A DNA stretch of 26,316 bases. Origin: JANNXQ01 sp038238555. Lineage in GTDB: Bacteria > Verrucomicrobiota > Verrucomicrobiia > Chthoniobacterales > Chthoniobacteraceae. Shown piece after piece: positions 8,596 to 17,291 of this stretch (positions are counted from its first letter, which is position 1; each line of letters opens with the position of its first letter). Where the stretch lies: assembly GCA_038238555.1 (NCBI GenBank), contig JBBRXP010000072.1, positions 1-26,316 of the forward strand, given 5' to 3'. The notes below the pieces were generated by a model. That model was not told the DNA's origin and made no database searches. It saw only the letters and a list, made by a program, of their open reading frames with translations. The position numbers were made by a program, and so were the translations under genes.

Positions 8596-10571
8596 ATTTT
8601 CTTCAGCCATGGATGCTCTGGGCGCTCCCGGCGATTCTGCTGCCCATCCTCATCCACCTGCTCAACCGGCTCCGCTACAAGACCGTCCACTGGGCGGCGA
8701 TGCTCTTTCTTTTGAAGGCCAATCGCGCGGCGACGCGGCGCGCGAAGATCCGGCAATACCTCCTGCTCGCGTGCCGCGTCCTGTTGCTCCTCTTCCTCAT
8801 CTGGGCCATGGCGCGGCCGCTCGTGGGCGGCTGGCTCGGAAGCGCGGCGGGAGGCGCGCCCGAGACGGTGCTGCTGTTGCTCGATCGTTCGGCGAGCATG
8901 GAAGCGCACGGCGGCGAGCAACTCGAAAGCAAGCGCGCGCACGGGCTCGCGCTGCTAGCGCAAGCGGCGCGGCAAAGCGCCGGCAGCCATTTCGCGCTCA
9001 TCGAAAACGCGCTGCGCGCGCCGCTCGAAATCGCCGACGCCAGCACGCTCCCGACGCTGCGCATGACGGAGCCGACCGACACCGCGGCGGACCTTCCGGC
9101 GATACTGCGCGCGGCGCTCGATTACCTCGCAAAGAACAAACCGGGCAGCGCCGCGGTGTGGGTCGCGAGCGATTTGCAGGCGAGCAATTGGCGGCCCGAC
9201 AGCTCGGAGTGGCAGGACATCGCCGCGCGTTTCGCCGGCCTGCCGCAGGAGGTGCGCGTGCGCATCCTCGATCTCTCGACCGCGCCTGGCCGAAACGTCT
9301 CGGTGGCGATGAAGGCCGCGACACTGCGCGTGCGCGATTCGGGCAAGGCGCAGCTCACTCTCGGCATCGAGTTGAAAACCGACACCGAACGCAAAGGAGC
9401 GCTGCCGTTGCTCATCACGCGCGACGGCGCGAGGAGCCAGACGGACCTCGCGCTTCACACCGCCATCCAGCGCCACAGCCTCAAGTTTGATGTCGTCAAA
9501 ATCGAGGCCGGGTGGGGAAAGATCGAGCTGCCGGCGGACGACAATCCCGCCGACAACGCGGCCTGGTTCGTCTATGCGCCGCCCGTGCCGCTGCGCGCTG
9601 CCATCGTCTGCGAAGGCCCGTCCGCACAGCGTTTGCGGACAGCGGCCGCGCCGGACAAGACGCGGACGGCCGACGTGGTCGCTGGCGCCGCGGTCAATTG
9701 GAAGGACACCGCGCTCGTAGTCTGGGCCGCGGGCACGCCAGACGATCGCTTGCAGGGTTGGGTGGAAAGCGGCGGCGTGCTCGTGTGCTTCCCGCCCGCG
9801 GGCTCTGGCGGCGCGGGGCCGCTCGGTATCACATGGGGCGCAGTCGAGGTCGCGGAAAAAAACGCGCCGTTCCGCGTGACGGCGTGGGACGATCTCGACG
9901 GCCCGCTCGCCCGCACCGAGAGCGGCGCGCCCCTGCCGCTCGCGCGCCTCGAAATCCCACGCCGCCAACTTCCCGCCGCGGAGAACGCGCACGTTTACGC
10001 CGCCTTCGCCGACGGCCGGCCGTTTTTCATCGGACGCAAAGTCGGCGTCGGCCACGTCTTCGCGTGCGCCACTTTGCCCGACCCGGAGTGGAGCACGCTC
10101 GGCGAAGGTTTCGTGCTCTTGCCGATGATGCAGCGTCTGCTCACGCTCGGCGGCCAGCGCCTCGCGCCGCCCACGATGGCCGTGGCCGGAGAGTGGAAAC
10201 CCGACGACGCGCAGGAAACGTGGACGCCCCTCGAGGCCGATGCCCGCCGCGACTGGCGCTGGCACGCGGGCCTTTACCAGAGCGGCGCGCGCAAGATCGC
10301 GCTAAATCGTCCCGACGCCGAAGACCTCCCCGACCTCGTCCCCGCCGCGCGACTGCCGGAGTTGCTGCGCGGAGTGAAGCTCACCGTCATGACCGGCGCG
10401 CTCGCGCTAAAGGCCGAGAGTCTCCAGAGCGAGATCTGGCCCGCGATGCTCATCGTCACGATGCTCTTCATGTGCGCGGAAATGCTGCTCGCGACGAGCA
10501 AGGCGATGGTCTCGATGAAACCGGTGACGCGGCCTGTGACGACACCACGACCGGCGGAGGCAGTGGCATGA
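8592..10571 (+). CDS. BatA-like VWA membrane protein
   Basis: A 659-residue inner-membrane protein. Residues 1-25 (MNFLQPWMLWALPAILLPIL, then IHLLNRLRYKTVHWAAMLFL) are the classic N-terminal BatA motif with the first membrane helix. A second helix lies at about 56-76 and a VWA domain begins with LLLLDRSASM (Asp98, Ser100, Ser102, DxSxS). The centre is a long periplasmic or cytoplasmic region of beta-rich and glutamine-amidotransferase-like character. A C-terminal helix (WPAMLIVTMLFMCAEMLLA) lies near residue 625. Start GTG 8592 overlaps the DUF58 stop. Bat-type proteins were first linked to aerotolerance, but most MoxR/VWA operons have unknown tasks in envelope or macromolecular assembly. Its stop overlaps the start of a 19-codon minigene (ATGA). 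Confidence 0.9.
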   Translation: MNFLQPWMLWALPAILLPILIHLLNRLRYKTVHWAAMLFLLKANRAATRRAKIRQYLLLACRVLLLLFLIWAMARPLVGGWLGSAAGGAPETVLLLLDRSASMEAHGGEQLESKRAHGLALLAQAARQSAGSHFALIENALRAPLEIADASTLPTLRMTEPTDTAADLPAILRAALDYLAKNKPGSAAVWVASDLQASNWRPDSSEWQDIAARFAGLPQEVRVRILDLSTAPGRNVSVAMKAATLRVRDSGKAQLTLGIELKTDTERKGALPLLITRDGARSQTDLALHTAIQRHSLKFDVVKIEAGWGKIELPADDNPADNAAWFVYAPPVPLRAAIVCEGPSAQRLRTAAAPDKTRTADVVAGAAVNWKDTALVVWAAGTPDDRLQGWVESGGVLVCFPPAGSGGAGPLGITWGAVEVAEKNAPFRVTAWDDLDGPLARTESGAPLPLARLEIPRRQLPAAENAHVYAAFADGRPFFIGRKVGVGHVFACATLPDPEWSTLGEGFVLLPMMQRLLTLGGQRLAPPTMAVAGEWKPDDAQETWTPLEADARRDWRWHAGLYQSGARKIALNRPDAEDLPDLVPAARLPELLRGVKLTVMTGALALKAESLQSEIWPAMLIVTMLFMCAEMLLATSKAMVSMKPVTRPVTTPRPAEAVA

Positions 10572-10627
10572 AAATCACGACGACCGTTCGCCGTGAATTC
10601 CGGGGACCGCACGATCGCCGCGCATGA
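10568..10627 (+). CDS. 19-residue coupling minigene between two VWA genes
   Basis: ATG at 10568 overlaps the TGA of the BatA-like gene as ATGA, and its own TGA at 10625-10627 overlaps the ATG of the next gene (10624), again as ATGA. The product would be MKITTTVRREFRGPHDRRA, basic and too short to classify. The double overlap would let a ribosome finishing the upstream gene read through to the downstream start. It could be chance in GC-rich DNA; no other evidence for translation. Confidence 0.4.
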   Translation: MKITTTVRREFRGPHDRRA

Positions 10628-12825
10628 TCGAAGGCTGGCAGATCAACAACGTTCCGTGGGTGATTGCCGTCGCGGTCGCGTTCCTCGTCGCGTCGGTGTG
10701 GTTCTTCTTCCGCAGCGTCTCGCGGGAAGGGCACGGCGGATGGATGACGGCGCTGCACCTCCTGCGGCTGCTCATCGCGGCGCTCATCGCTTTCACGCTG
10801 CTGCGGCCGGAGCGCGTGCTGCTCACGCGGCGCACCGAGCAACCGCGCGTCGCGATCTTGTGGGACGGCTCGGGCAGCATGGACACGCAGGACGTGGTCG
10901 GCGGAGACCGGCAGATTATGTCGCGCGGCGATTGGGTAACGCAGCAGATCGACGCGAAATTCTGGGCGCCGCTCGAGAAGCGTTACCAAGTCATCGTCGA
11001 GCCTTTCGCCCAGCCGCCGGCCGCAAGGAACTCCGACGCGGAAACGGAAGTGGGCACCGACCTCAACTCCCCGCTCGAGCGCGTGCTCAAGCAGCACTCC
11101 GATCTGCGCGCGGTGCTGTTGCTCAGCGACGGCGACTGGAATCTCGGCAAGTCGCCGATCACCGCGGCCACGGCGCTGGCGCAGCGCGACGTGCCGGTCT
11201 TCGCGATCGGCGTCGGCAGCGAAGCGTATCTGCCGGATGTCGAGTTGCAGTCGGTGCTCGCGCCGAGTTACGGGCTGGTGAACGAGCGCATCAGCGTGAT
11301 GTTCACCGTGCAAAACCATCTCGCGCGCGAAGTGAAAACGACGGTGAGCGTGAGCGGGCCGGGCGGCGCGAGCGGCTCGAAAAAAGTGACGCTGCCGCCG
11401 ATGGGGCAAGTGCAGGACATGCTTGTCTTCACGCCGCAAGCTGAGGGCGAGGCGGACTTCACAGTGCGCGTGCCGGTCGAGCGCGAGGAAGTATTTCCGA
11501 GCAACAACGAGCGCGCCTTTCACCTCGCGGTGCGCAAGGAAATCCTGAAGGTGCTCGTGGTCGATTCACAGCCGCGCTGGGAGTTTCGCTACCTGCGCAA
11601 TGCGCTCGCGCGCGATCCCGGCGTGGCGGTGAACACGGTGCTCTATCACCCGCAGATCGGCCTGGGTGAAGGATCCGGCTACCTCCCGCAGTTCCCGGCG
11701 AAGCGCGAAGACTTGCAGGGTTACGACGTCGTATTTCTCGGCGACGTGGGCATCGGCGGCGGAATGTTGACTCCGGAAAACGCGGCGATGCTGCGCGGCC
11801 TCATCGAGCAGCAGGCGAGCGGGCTCGTGCTCCTGCCCGGCGCGCTCGGGCGGCAGAAGTCGCTCGCCGATTCCGCGCTCGGCGATCTCATTCCCGTCGA
11901 GATGGATTACGCAAAAGGCTCCGGCTTTGCGAGCGGCGCGGAAGCAAGACTGGAGCTCACATTCCGCGGGCGCGACCACTGGCTCACCATGCTCGCGACC
12001 GATCCCGTGGCGAATCAAGCGGTGTGGCGCGGGCTGCCGGGATTTTACTGGTATGCGCCGGTCGTGAGGGCGAAGCCCGGAAGCGAAGTGCTGGCGACGC
12101 ACGAAGCGGCGCGCAATCAGAGCGGCCGCATCCCGCTGCTCGTCACGCGCAGCGCGGGCAACGGCAAGGTGCTCTTCATGGGCACCGACTCCGCGTGGCG
12201 CTGGCGCAAGGGCGTGGAGGACACGTATCACTACCGGTTCTGGGGCCAGGTGGTGCGGTGGATGGCCCACCAGCGGCATCTCTCGCAGGATGAAGGCGTG
12301 CGCTTTTTCTACACGCCCGAAGCGCCGAAGCGCGGCGACAAAGTGCGGCTCAATGCCACGGTGCTCGACAAGCTGGGCGCGCCGGTGAGCGAGGGCAAAG
12401 TGACCGCCACGCTCACCGCGCCGGGCGGCACGAGCGAGACCATCGAGCTCGCCGCGGAGAACGCGGAGTGGGGCGTGCACACCGGACTCTTCGTGCCGCG
12501 CGAGGGCGGCAAGTACGAGGTGGAAGTGAAGTGCGAAGCCGCGTCGCGCCGCCTCAAAACGCAACTCACCGTCACCTTGCCCGTGCTAGAAAAAGTGGGC
12601 CTGCCCGCAAAGCTCGACGTGCTGCGGGAAATCTCCGCGCTCACCGCGGGCCGCGGCGGCGGGCCGGAGGATCTCGCGCAGATCGTGAGCAGTCTGAACC
12701 TGCTGCCCGAGCGCAAACCCGACGAGCTGCGCTTCCGGCTGTGGTGCCATCCGTGGTGGTGCGGCGCGCTGCTCGGACTCTTCACGGTGTACTGGGCGGG
12801 GCGCAAGATCGGCGGGCTTACTTGA
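10624..12825 (+). CDS. VWA / glutamine-amidotransferase-like membrane protein
   Basis: A 733-residue membrane protein closing the MoxR operon. Two N-terminal helices (WVIAVAVAFLVASVWFFF at 12-29; LLRLLIAALIAFTLL at 46-60) precede a VWA domain with ILWDGSGSM (Asp81, Ser83, Ser85) and VLLLSDGDWNLGKSPI. A middle segment (LKVLVVDSQPRWEFRYLRNA, then YDVVFLGDVGIGGGMLTPEN) matches the class I glutamine-amidotransferase-like fold found in this family, usually without the catalytic triad. Then come an Ig-like beta region (KRGDKVRLNATVLDKLGAPV) and a final helix (WCGALLGLFTVYWAG). Start ATG 10624 overlaps the minigene stop. It probably forms a membrane complex with the BatA-like protein, tuned by MoxR; that is by analogy. 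Confidence 0.88.
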   Translation: MIEGWQINNVPWVIAVAVAFLVASVWFFFRSVSREGHGGWMTALHLLRLLIAALIAFTLLRPERVLLTRRTEQPRVAILWDGSGSMDTQDVVGGDRQIMSRGDWVTQQIDAKFWAPLEKRYQVIVEPFAQPPAARNSDAETEVGTDLNSPLERVLKQHSDLRAVLLLSDGDWNLGKSPITAATALAQRDVPVFAIGVGSEAYLPDVELQSVLAPSYGLVNERISVMFTVQNHLAREVKTTVSVSGPGGASGSKKVTLPPMGQVQDMLVFTPQAEGEADFTVRVPVEREEVFPSNNERAFHLAVRKEILKVLVVDSQPRWEFRYLRNALARDPGVAVNTVLYHPQIGLGEGSGYLPQFPAKREDLQGYDVVFLGDVGIGGGMLTPENAAMLRGLIEQQASGLVLLPGALGRQKSLADSALGDLIPVEMDYAKGSGFASGAEARLELTFRGRDHWLTMLATDPVANQAVWRGLPGFYWYAPVVRAKPGSEVLATHEAARNQSGRIPLLVTRSAGNGKVLFMGTDSAWRWRKGVEDTYHYRFWGQVVRWMAHQRHLSQDEGVRFFYTPEAPKRGDKVRLNATVLDKLGAPVSEGKVTATLTAPGGTSETIELAAENAEWGVHTGLFVPREGGKYEVEVKCEAASRRLKTQLTVTLPVLEKVGLPAKLDVLREISALTAGRGGGPEDLAQIVSSLNLLPERKPDELRFRLWCHPWWCGALLGLFTVYWAGRKIGGLT

Positions 12826-12834
12826 GGAATTGTC

Positions 12835-13731
12835 ATGCCGCTCGCCGCGTTTCCCAAATGCTACCTCGACGATCTGTGCCTCCACCGCACGATGTCGGTG
12901 GAGACGTGGATCGATCGCGCGGCGGCGCAGCTCGATGTGGATGGGCTCGAGTTTTACTGGGGCTTCACGCCGCATCGCGACGACGCGGCCATCGTGCGAT
13001 TGCGCACGGCCATGGAATCGCGCGGGCTGACGATGCCGATGATGTGTTACTCGCCGGATTTCACGCAGCCCGACGCCGCGGCTCGCGCGAGAGAAGTGGC
13101 GAAGGAGCGGCGTGTGATCGAAGTCACCGCGGCGCTCGGCGGGAAATTTTGTCGTGTGCTCAGCGGCCAGCGCCGGCCCGAGGTGACGATCGACGACGGC
13201 GTAAAGATGGCCGCCGAGTGCATCGCCTCGCTGCTGCCCGATGCCGAGCGCCAAGGCGTGGTGCTCAATCTCGAAAACCACTACAAGGACGGTTACTGGG
13301 ACTTCCCCGAGTTCGCGCGAAAACGCGATGTCTTCCTGCGCCTCCTCGATGCGATCCCGCGGAGTCCGTGGTTCGGAGTGAATTACGATCCATCCAATGC
13401 CACGGTCGCCGGCGACGACCCGCTGCAACTCCTCGACGATGTGAAGGATCGCGTGGTGACGATGCACGCGAGCGACCGATATTTTGAAGGCGGCTCGCTG
13501 GCCGACTTGCAGCGGCTCGGCGCGCATCAAGGTTACGCCTCGATCCTCAAGCACGGCATCGTCGGCCGCGGCCTCAACGATTTCGACGCGATCTTCTCCA
13601 GACTCAAGTCAGTCGGCTTCGCGGGATGGATCAGCATCGAGGATGGCAACGATCCCGCCGTCGGCATGGAGCATCTGCAGCTCTCGGCGGAATTTCTGCG
13701 CGCGAAGATGCAAGAGCACGGGCTGCCGTGA
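12835..13731 (+). CDS. Sugar phosphate isomerase/epimerase-like TIM barrel
   Basis: A 298-residue cytoplasmic protein of the xylose-isomerase-like TIM-barrel (AP endonuclease 2) superfamily, which includes sugar and inosose isomerases, epimerases and dehydratases. The four expected metal ligands are visible: Glu147 (VVLNLENHY), Asp185 (GVNYDPSN), His211 (VVTMHASDR) and Glu269 (GWISIEDGND). The N-terminal strand and helix are normal (MPLAAFPKCYLDDLCLHRTM). The ATG is preceded by GAGGA at 8 bases' distance, formed partly by the stop of the VWA gene, so this gene may be read through from the MoxR operon. Two dehydrogenases follow on the same strand, which suggests a shared sugar or polyol pathway. 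Exact substrate cannot be named. Confidence 0.88.
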   Translation: MPLAAFPKCYLDDLCLHRTMSVETWIDRAAAQLDVDGLEFYWGFTPHRDDAAIVRLRTAMESRGLTMPMMCYSPDFTQPDAAARAREVAKERRVIEVTAALGGKFCRVLSGQRRPEVTIDDGVKMAAECIASLLPDAERQGVVLNLENHYKDGYWDFPEFARKRDVFLRLLDAIPRSPWFGVNYDPSNATVAGDDPLQLLDDVKDRVVTMHASDRYFEGGSLADLQRLGAHQGYASILKHGIVGRGLNDFDAIFSRLKSVGFAGWISIEDGNDPAVGMEHLQLSAEFLRAKMQEHGLP

Positions 13732-13787
13732 GCGCGGGGAAAGTTGAGTGTTGAAGTGATCCAGAAGTGACGCACTACTTTCGCGAC

Positions 13788-14822
13788 ATGATCGGCCTCG
13801 TTAATTTCGCTCCTGAACCTCACTCGGTGGAACTTCGCGAACTGCCTCAACCGGAGATCGGCGAGGAAGACGTGCTGCTCGCTGTCGAGGCGGTGGGAAT
13901 CTGCGGCAGCGACTTGCACCAGTACACCGGCAGGCAGAGCTGGAAAGTCAATTACCCCGTCGTGCTCGGGCACGAATTTGGCGGCCTCGTCGCGCAGGCG
14001 GGCAAGCGCGTGCGCGGCTTCCGCGAGGGGGATCGCGTGGTGAGCGAGACGGCGGCTGTCATCGACGCCGGCTCACCTTTCACCCGCACAGGGCAGTACA
14101 ATCTCGATCCGAACCGGCTCGGCTTTGGATACGGAGTGCACGGCGCGATGACGAAATTCGTGCGCGTGCCGGAGCGCTGCCTGCATCGTGTGCCAGAGGA
14201 TTTGTCGTTTGAAAATGCCGCGCTCACCGAGCCGTGCTGCGTGGCTTACAATGCCGTGTGCCTTCACGCGCAGATCCGGCCGGGCGACAGCGTCGCCATC
14301 ATCGGGCCGGGACCCATCGGCCTGCTCTGCGCGCTCATGGCCAGGCTTTCCGGCGCGCGGCCGCTCATCGTCATCGGTGTGAAGGCCGACGCCAAGCGGC
14401 TCGCGGTCGCGCGGCAGATCGGCGCCGCGCACACCTACGGCGAGCACGGCGAAGACGTCGCCGCGTCGGTCAAAGCGCTCGGCGACGGCTACGGCGTGGA
14501 TGTGGTGATCGATGCCGCCGGCGTGAGCGCGACCTTGAAGCTCGCGCTCGATCTCGTGCGGCCCGGCGGGCAGATCAGCAAAGTGGGCTGGGGCCGTGAG
14601 CCGCTCGATTTTTCGCTCGATGCGCTAGTCGGCAAAGGCGTGACGTTGCGCGGCAGCTTTTCCCACAACTGGCCCATGTGGGAGAAAGTGCTCGGGATGC
14701 TCGCCAGCGGCCAGATCGACCTCACCCACATCCTCAACCGCGTCGCGCCCCTCGCGGAATGGGAGAGTTGCTTCGAGCAGATGCACCGCGGCGAACTCGT
14801 GAAAGCGGTGCTCAAGCCGTGA
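13788..14822 (+). CDS. Zinc-dependent medium-chain alcohol/polyol dehydrogenase
   Basis: A 344-residue MDR-family dehydrogenase of the threonine/sorbitol dehydrogenase type, using NAD(P) to oxidise an alcohol or sugar. ATG 13788 (MIGLVNFAPEPHSVELRELP) is preferred to an upstream GTG at 13767, because family N-termini begin here. Catalytic zinc residues: Cys39 (GICGSDLH), His62 and Glu63 (LGHEFGG), Glu148 (LTEPCC). The nucleotide-binding motif is GPGPIG at 173-178. The usual four cysteines of the structural zinc lobe are absent: after DRVVSETAAVIDAGSPF the chain has TRTGQYNLDPNRLGFGYG with no Cys. It lies between the isomerase-like gene and the SDR gene. Substrate unknown. Confidence 0.88.
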   Translation: MIGLVNFAPEPHSVELRELPQPEIGEEDVLLAVEAVGICGSDLHQYTGRQSWKVNYPVVLGHEFGGLVAQAGKRVRGFREGDRVVSETAAVIDAGSPFTRTGQYNLDPNRLGFGYGVHGAMTKFVRVPERCLHRVPEDLSFENAALTEPCCVAYNAVCLHAQIRPGDSVAIIGPGPIGLLCALMARLSGARPLIVIGVKADAKRLAVARQIGAAHTYGEHGEDVAASVKALGDGYGVDVVIDAAGVSATLKLALDLVRPGGQISKVGWGREPLDFSLDALVGKGVTLRGSFSHNWPMWEKVLGMLASGQIDLTHILNRVAPLAEWESCFEQMHRGELVKAVLKP

Positions 14823-14869
14823 TGGGAAATGAACTTTTGAAAGCGCGATGAGGCGATAAAGTGCGCGCC

Positions 14870-15079
14870 ATGCCAGAAGTTCTTCCATTGAGCGCATCCA
14901 TTGAGCAACGCCTTGCGGCATTGGAAAAGGAGATCGCCGAACTGCGGGCCGAAATGCTCACGATGACGCCTCGCGAGAAAGACTGGCAGCGCACTGCGGG
15001 GACGATGCCCAATGACGAGTTCTCTCGGAGCGCAGCGCGATTAGGCCGCGAGTGGCGGGCGCAGAAAATGGAACCGTGA
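14870..15079 (+). CDS. Small coiled-coil protein, antitoxin-like, no toxin beside it
   Basis: A 69-residue protein from ATG 14870. Residues 8-27 form a coiled coil (ASIEQRLAALEKEIAELRAE) and the C-terminal part contains PREKDWQRTAGTMPNDEFSR. This layout, a short coiled coil then a DWxRTxG motif and an acidic/basic tail, resembles antitoxin-like ORFs that usually precede a PIN-domain toxin gene. That likeness is from memory and not tested. No toxin gene follows: the next gene is a dehydrogenase whose start region overlaps the stop. It sits between two metabolic genes 47 bases after the alcohol dehydrogenase stop, as a likely insertion remnant. Confidence 0.65.
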   Translation: MPEVLPLSASIEQRLAALEKEIAELRAEMLTMTPREKDWQRTAGTMPNDEFSRSAARLGREWRAQKMEP

Positions 15080-15084
15080 GACGC

Positions 15085-15894
15085 ATGCCTGCCGAGCTCG
15101 GTCTCACCGGAAAAATCGCGCTCATCACCGGTTCCGCGTCGGGCATCGGCGAAGCCATCGCGCGGCGGCTTGCGGAGGAAGGTGCGCGCGTCGTCATTCA
15201 TGGCCGGCCGGTGCAGAGCGCGGAGGCGGAACGTATCGCGGGCGAAATCCGCGCGACAGGCGGCGAAGCCATCGTGGTGATGGCTGACATCGCCGAGCCG
15301 CGTGCGTGCGACGAGCTGATCGCCACGGTCGTCGAGCGGCTCGGCGGCATCGACATCCTGGTGAACAATGCGGCGAACATTCCCCGCGTGGGGCTCGAGG
15401 CCACGGATGCGGCGCTCTTCGATGCCTGCATGGCGGTCAATCTCCGCGCGCCGCTGCTGCTCATTCGCGCCGCGGCACCGCACTTTCGCCAGCGCGGCGG
15501 GGGGCGCGTGTTGAATATCGGCTCGGTCAATTGCTACTGCGGCGAAGCTAATCTGCTCGCCTACTCCATCAGCAAAGGCGGCCTGGCAACGCTCACCCGC
15601 AACCTCGCCGACGCGCACGCGCACGAGGGCATCCGCGTCAATCAAATCAATCCCGGCTGGGTGCTCACGCAGCATGAGTACGAATCAAAAGTACGCGACG
15701 GCCTCAGCCCCGACTGGCCGCAGCGCATCCCACCCGAACACGCGCCGGCGGGGCGCATCCTGCGGCCCGACGAGATCGCGCATTTCACCGCGGCCTTCCT
15801 AGCTGAGCAGGCAGCGATCGTGAGCGGCACGGTCGTGGAGATCAATCAGTTGCCGATGATCGGCCGCAATCCGCGAAAGTCCTCCGGCTTCTGA
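15085..15894 (+). CDS. Short-chain dehydrogenase/reductase (SDR)
   Basis: A 269-residue classical SDR, NAD(P)-dependent. The cofactor motif is TGSASGIG (residues 15-22), structural NNAAN at 94-98, catalytic Asn119, Ser147 (NIGSVN), Tyr160 and Lys164 (YSISK), then NPGW after the sixth strand. ATG 15085 (MPAELGLTGKIALITG) places the first strand at the usual distance. In-frame GTGs at 15052 and 15076 would give longer N-termini overlapping the small coiled-coil ORF. With the isomerase and the MDR dehydrogenase it forms a plausible three-step carbohydrate or polyol oxidation set. SDR substrates cannot be read from sequence. Confidence 0.9.
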   Translation: MPAELGLTGKIALITGSASGIGEAIARRLAEEGARVVIHGRPVQSAEAERIAGEIRATGGEAIVVMADIAEPRACDELIATVVERLGGIDILVNNAANIPRVGLEATDAALFDACMAVNLRAPLLLIRAAAPHFRQRGGGRVLNIGSVNCYCGEANLLAYSISKGGLATLTRNLADAHAHEGIRVNQINPGWVLTQHEYESKVRDGLSPDWPQRIPPEHAPAGRILRPDEIAHFTAAFLAEQAAIVSGTVVEINQLPMIGRNPRKSSGF

Positions 15895-15924
15895 GCCGAT
15901 CACGTGGATGAACGGCGCCGGAAC

Positions 15925-16080
15925 TCATGTTTCCATGAGCTTGCACATGAGTTGCGCGCGGGTGGCTAGTGCGATCTTTTTGAGAACCGGAACCGGGCTT
16001 TCATCGTGCCGAGGCTGCATCCGAGATCTGCAACGATAGAGAGGCGAAGGGATCCAGCCCAACCTTTCGCCTCCAACCGC
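15925..16080 (-). pseudogene. Remnant of a LuxR-type HTH regulator
   Basis: On the minus strand two frames together resemble the C-terminal LuxR helix-turn-helix. The first gives RLEAKGWAGSLRLSIVADLG and CSLGTMKARF, comparable to the conserved IAxxLGxSxGTVK pattern; the second gives VLKKIALATRAQLMCKLMET, comparable to the last recognition helices. They join if a single base is added in the GTTCCGGTTCTC stretch near 15985. No receiver domain or upstream part remains, because the region beyond 16081 belongs to the plus-strand protease. This is a decayed fragment. The match is by eye and could be coincidental. Confidence 0.45.
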
Positions 16081-17291
16081 TTGCTCACACCGAATTCTAA
16101 ACAACATCTTAGTGGAGCCGTCCTCACATTAGCGGTGCTCGCTGCCATGATGGGGAGAGTAATCGCGGCAGGTGGTGAGAAGAAACTCGCACCTTCCACT
16201 TCGGAGTTCGTCCGTGAGGCGGTGGCGGAGAAGACACTGCTCTCAACTGTGATGATGGTCACGGTCTGGCCCGGCGGCTGGACGGGGGTGCGGTGGTATC
16301 ATAACGGGCGGGTGTATCGGGCGATCAGTAACATCGATTATTCGCGGTTGCCGCAGATGATCGAGTGGGAGGATGAGCAATCGCGTTATCAACTTACTAT
16401 CTTCGCCACGAAGATGGATGCGGAGACGACCGCAGAGTTACTTGCACATGGGCAGTTTGTAGTTCCGCAATCTTTCGCCGCGAGCACCAAGCTGACCATC
16501 GTCACCGGAAGTCAATACATCGACTTAGCCCCGAAAGATACCGCGCTATCAGATGCGGAAACCATTCTCACGCTAACTGGATTAGCCGGAACCGCGCCGG
16601 ACTTGGACTCCGTTGTAACGGCGGAGATTGACGCGCAGTTAGTGAGCAATTCGGCAAATATCGACAAGCTCATGGTGATGGTTCTCCCGCAGCGCGCGGT
16701 CTCGGTAGGAATCTACCGGGTAGTAGATCCCGGTTCTCCCCCAGACTTCACCGGTGGATGGTCCCACCGACGCGGAGATCATCGATACGTTAAACGACGT
16801 CTATAGGCAGGCAGGAGTGGCCTTTCGGTTGGACGGTTCGGGTAACGTGAACGTCGGCTATGATACCGACCCATGACGGTCTGGTCAGTGGCGGAGAGAC
16901 TAACGCGATTGCGGGCGCTGTGGACAACCTACCAGGGAAAGTCCATGTGATCTTAGCGAAGAACAGCGGGGTTCCATATCCGACTTACTCAACGAAGTTT
17001 GTTAGAGCCGCAACAGGGGAAGTTTTCAATCTGCTCTTTGTTAAAACGATTGTTGACACAGGTGGGAGCGTGGCGCTGACCGAGGCACATGAGATGGGAC
17101 ATAGCTTGGACTTAACTTCCAGAAACCCCGATGGTGGTGCTCATGATCCAGGTCCGTTTCCGCCAGGAACAGATGGCCTGATGAAATCGGGATCACCCGA
17201 TCCACTGACAGGAATTCTTCCAAATCCAGGACGTTGGTTACCGCACGAGGACTGGGAAACGGCCAACGTCAAAGCCCGTGACTACGAATAA
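16081..17291 (+). pseudogene. Secreted metzincin-like zinc protease with two frameshifts
   Basis: Starts near TTG 16081 (or ATG 16147) with a signal-peptide-like stretch (HLSGAVLTLAVLAAMMGRVI). An N-terminal domain of about 200 residues follows, to PDFTGG near 16758. The frame then shifts: PTDAEIIDTLNDVYRQAGVA, then FRLDGSGNVNVGYDTD, continues in a second frame to 16872. A third frame carries HDGLVSGGETNAIAGAVDNL and the active site AHEMGHSLDL near 17085 (HExxH). A Met-turn-like GLMKSG follows at about 17175, and the end is RWLPHEDWETANVKARDYE. Each junction is repaired by removing one base (about 16759, and the CCC at 16870-16872). The active site is intact, so decay is recent or the bases are in error. 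GC looks lower than in neighbours, suggesting transfer. Confidence 0.7.

Noticed and set aside
8000..9490. 496-codon plus-strand open frame across DUF58 and the BatA-like gene
   Set aside because: Ser/Arg/Ala-rich shadow crossing two well-supported genes in another frame.
8955..10265. 436-codon minus-strand open frame
   Set aside because: Antisense to the BatA-like VWA gene; no domain-like sequence.
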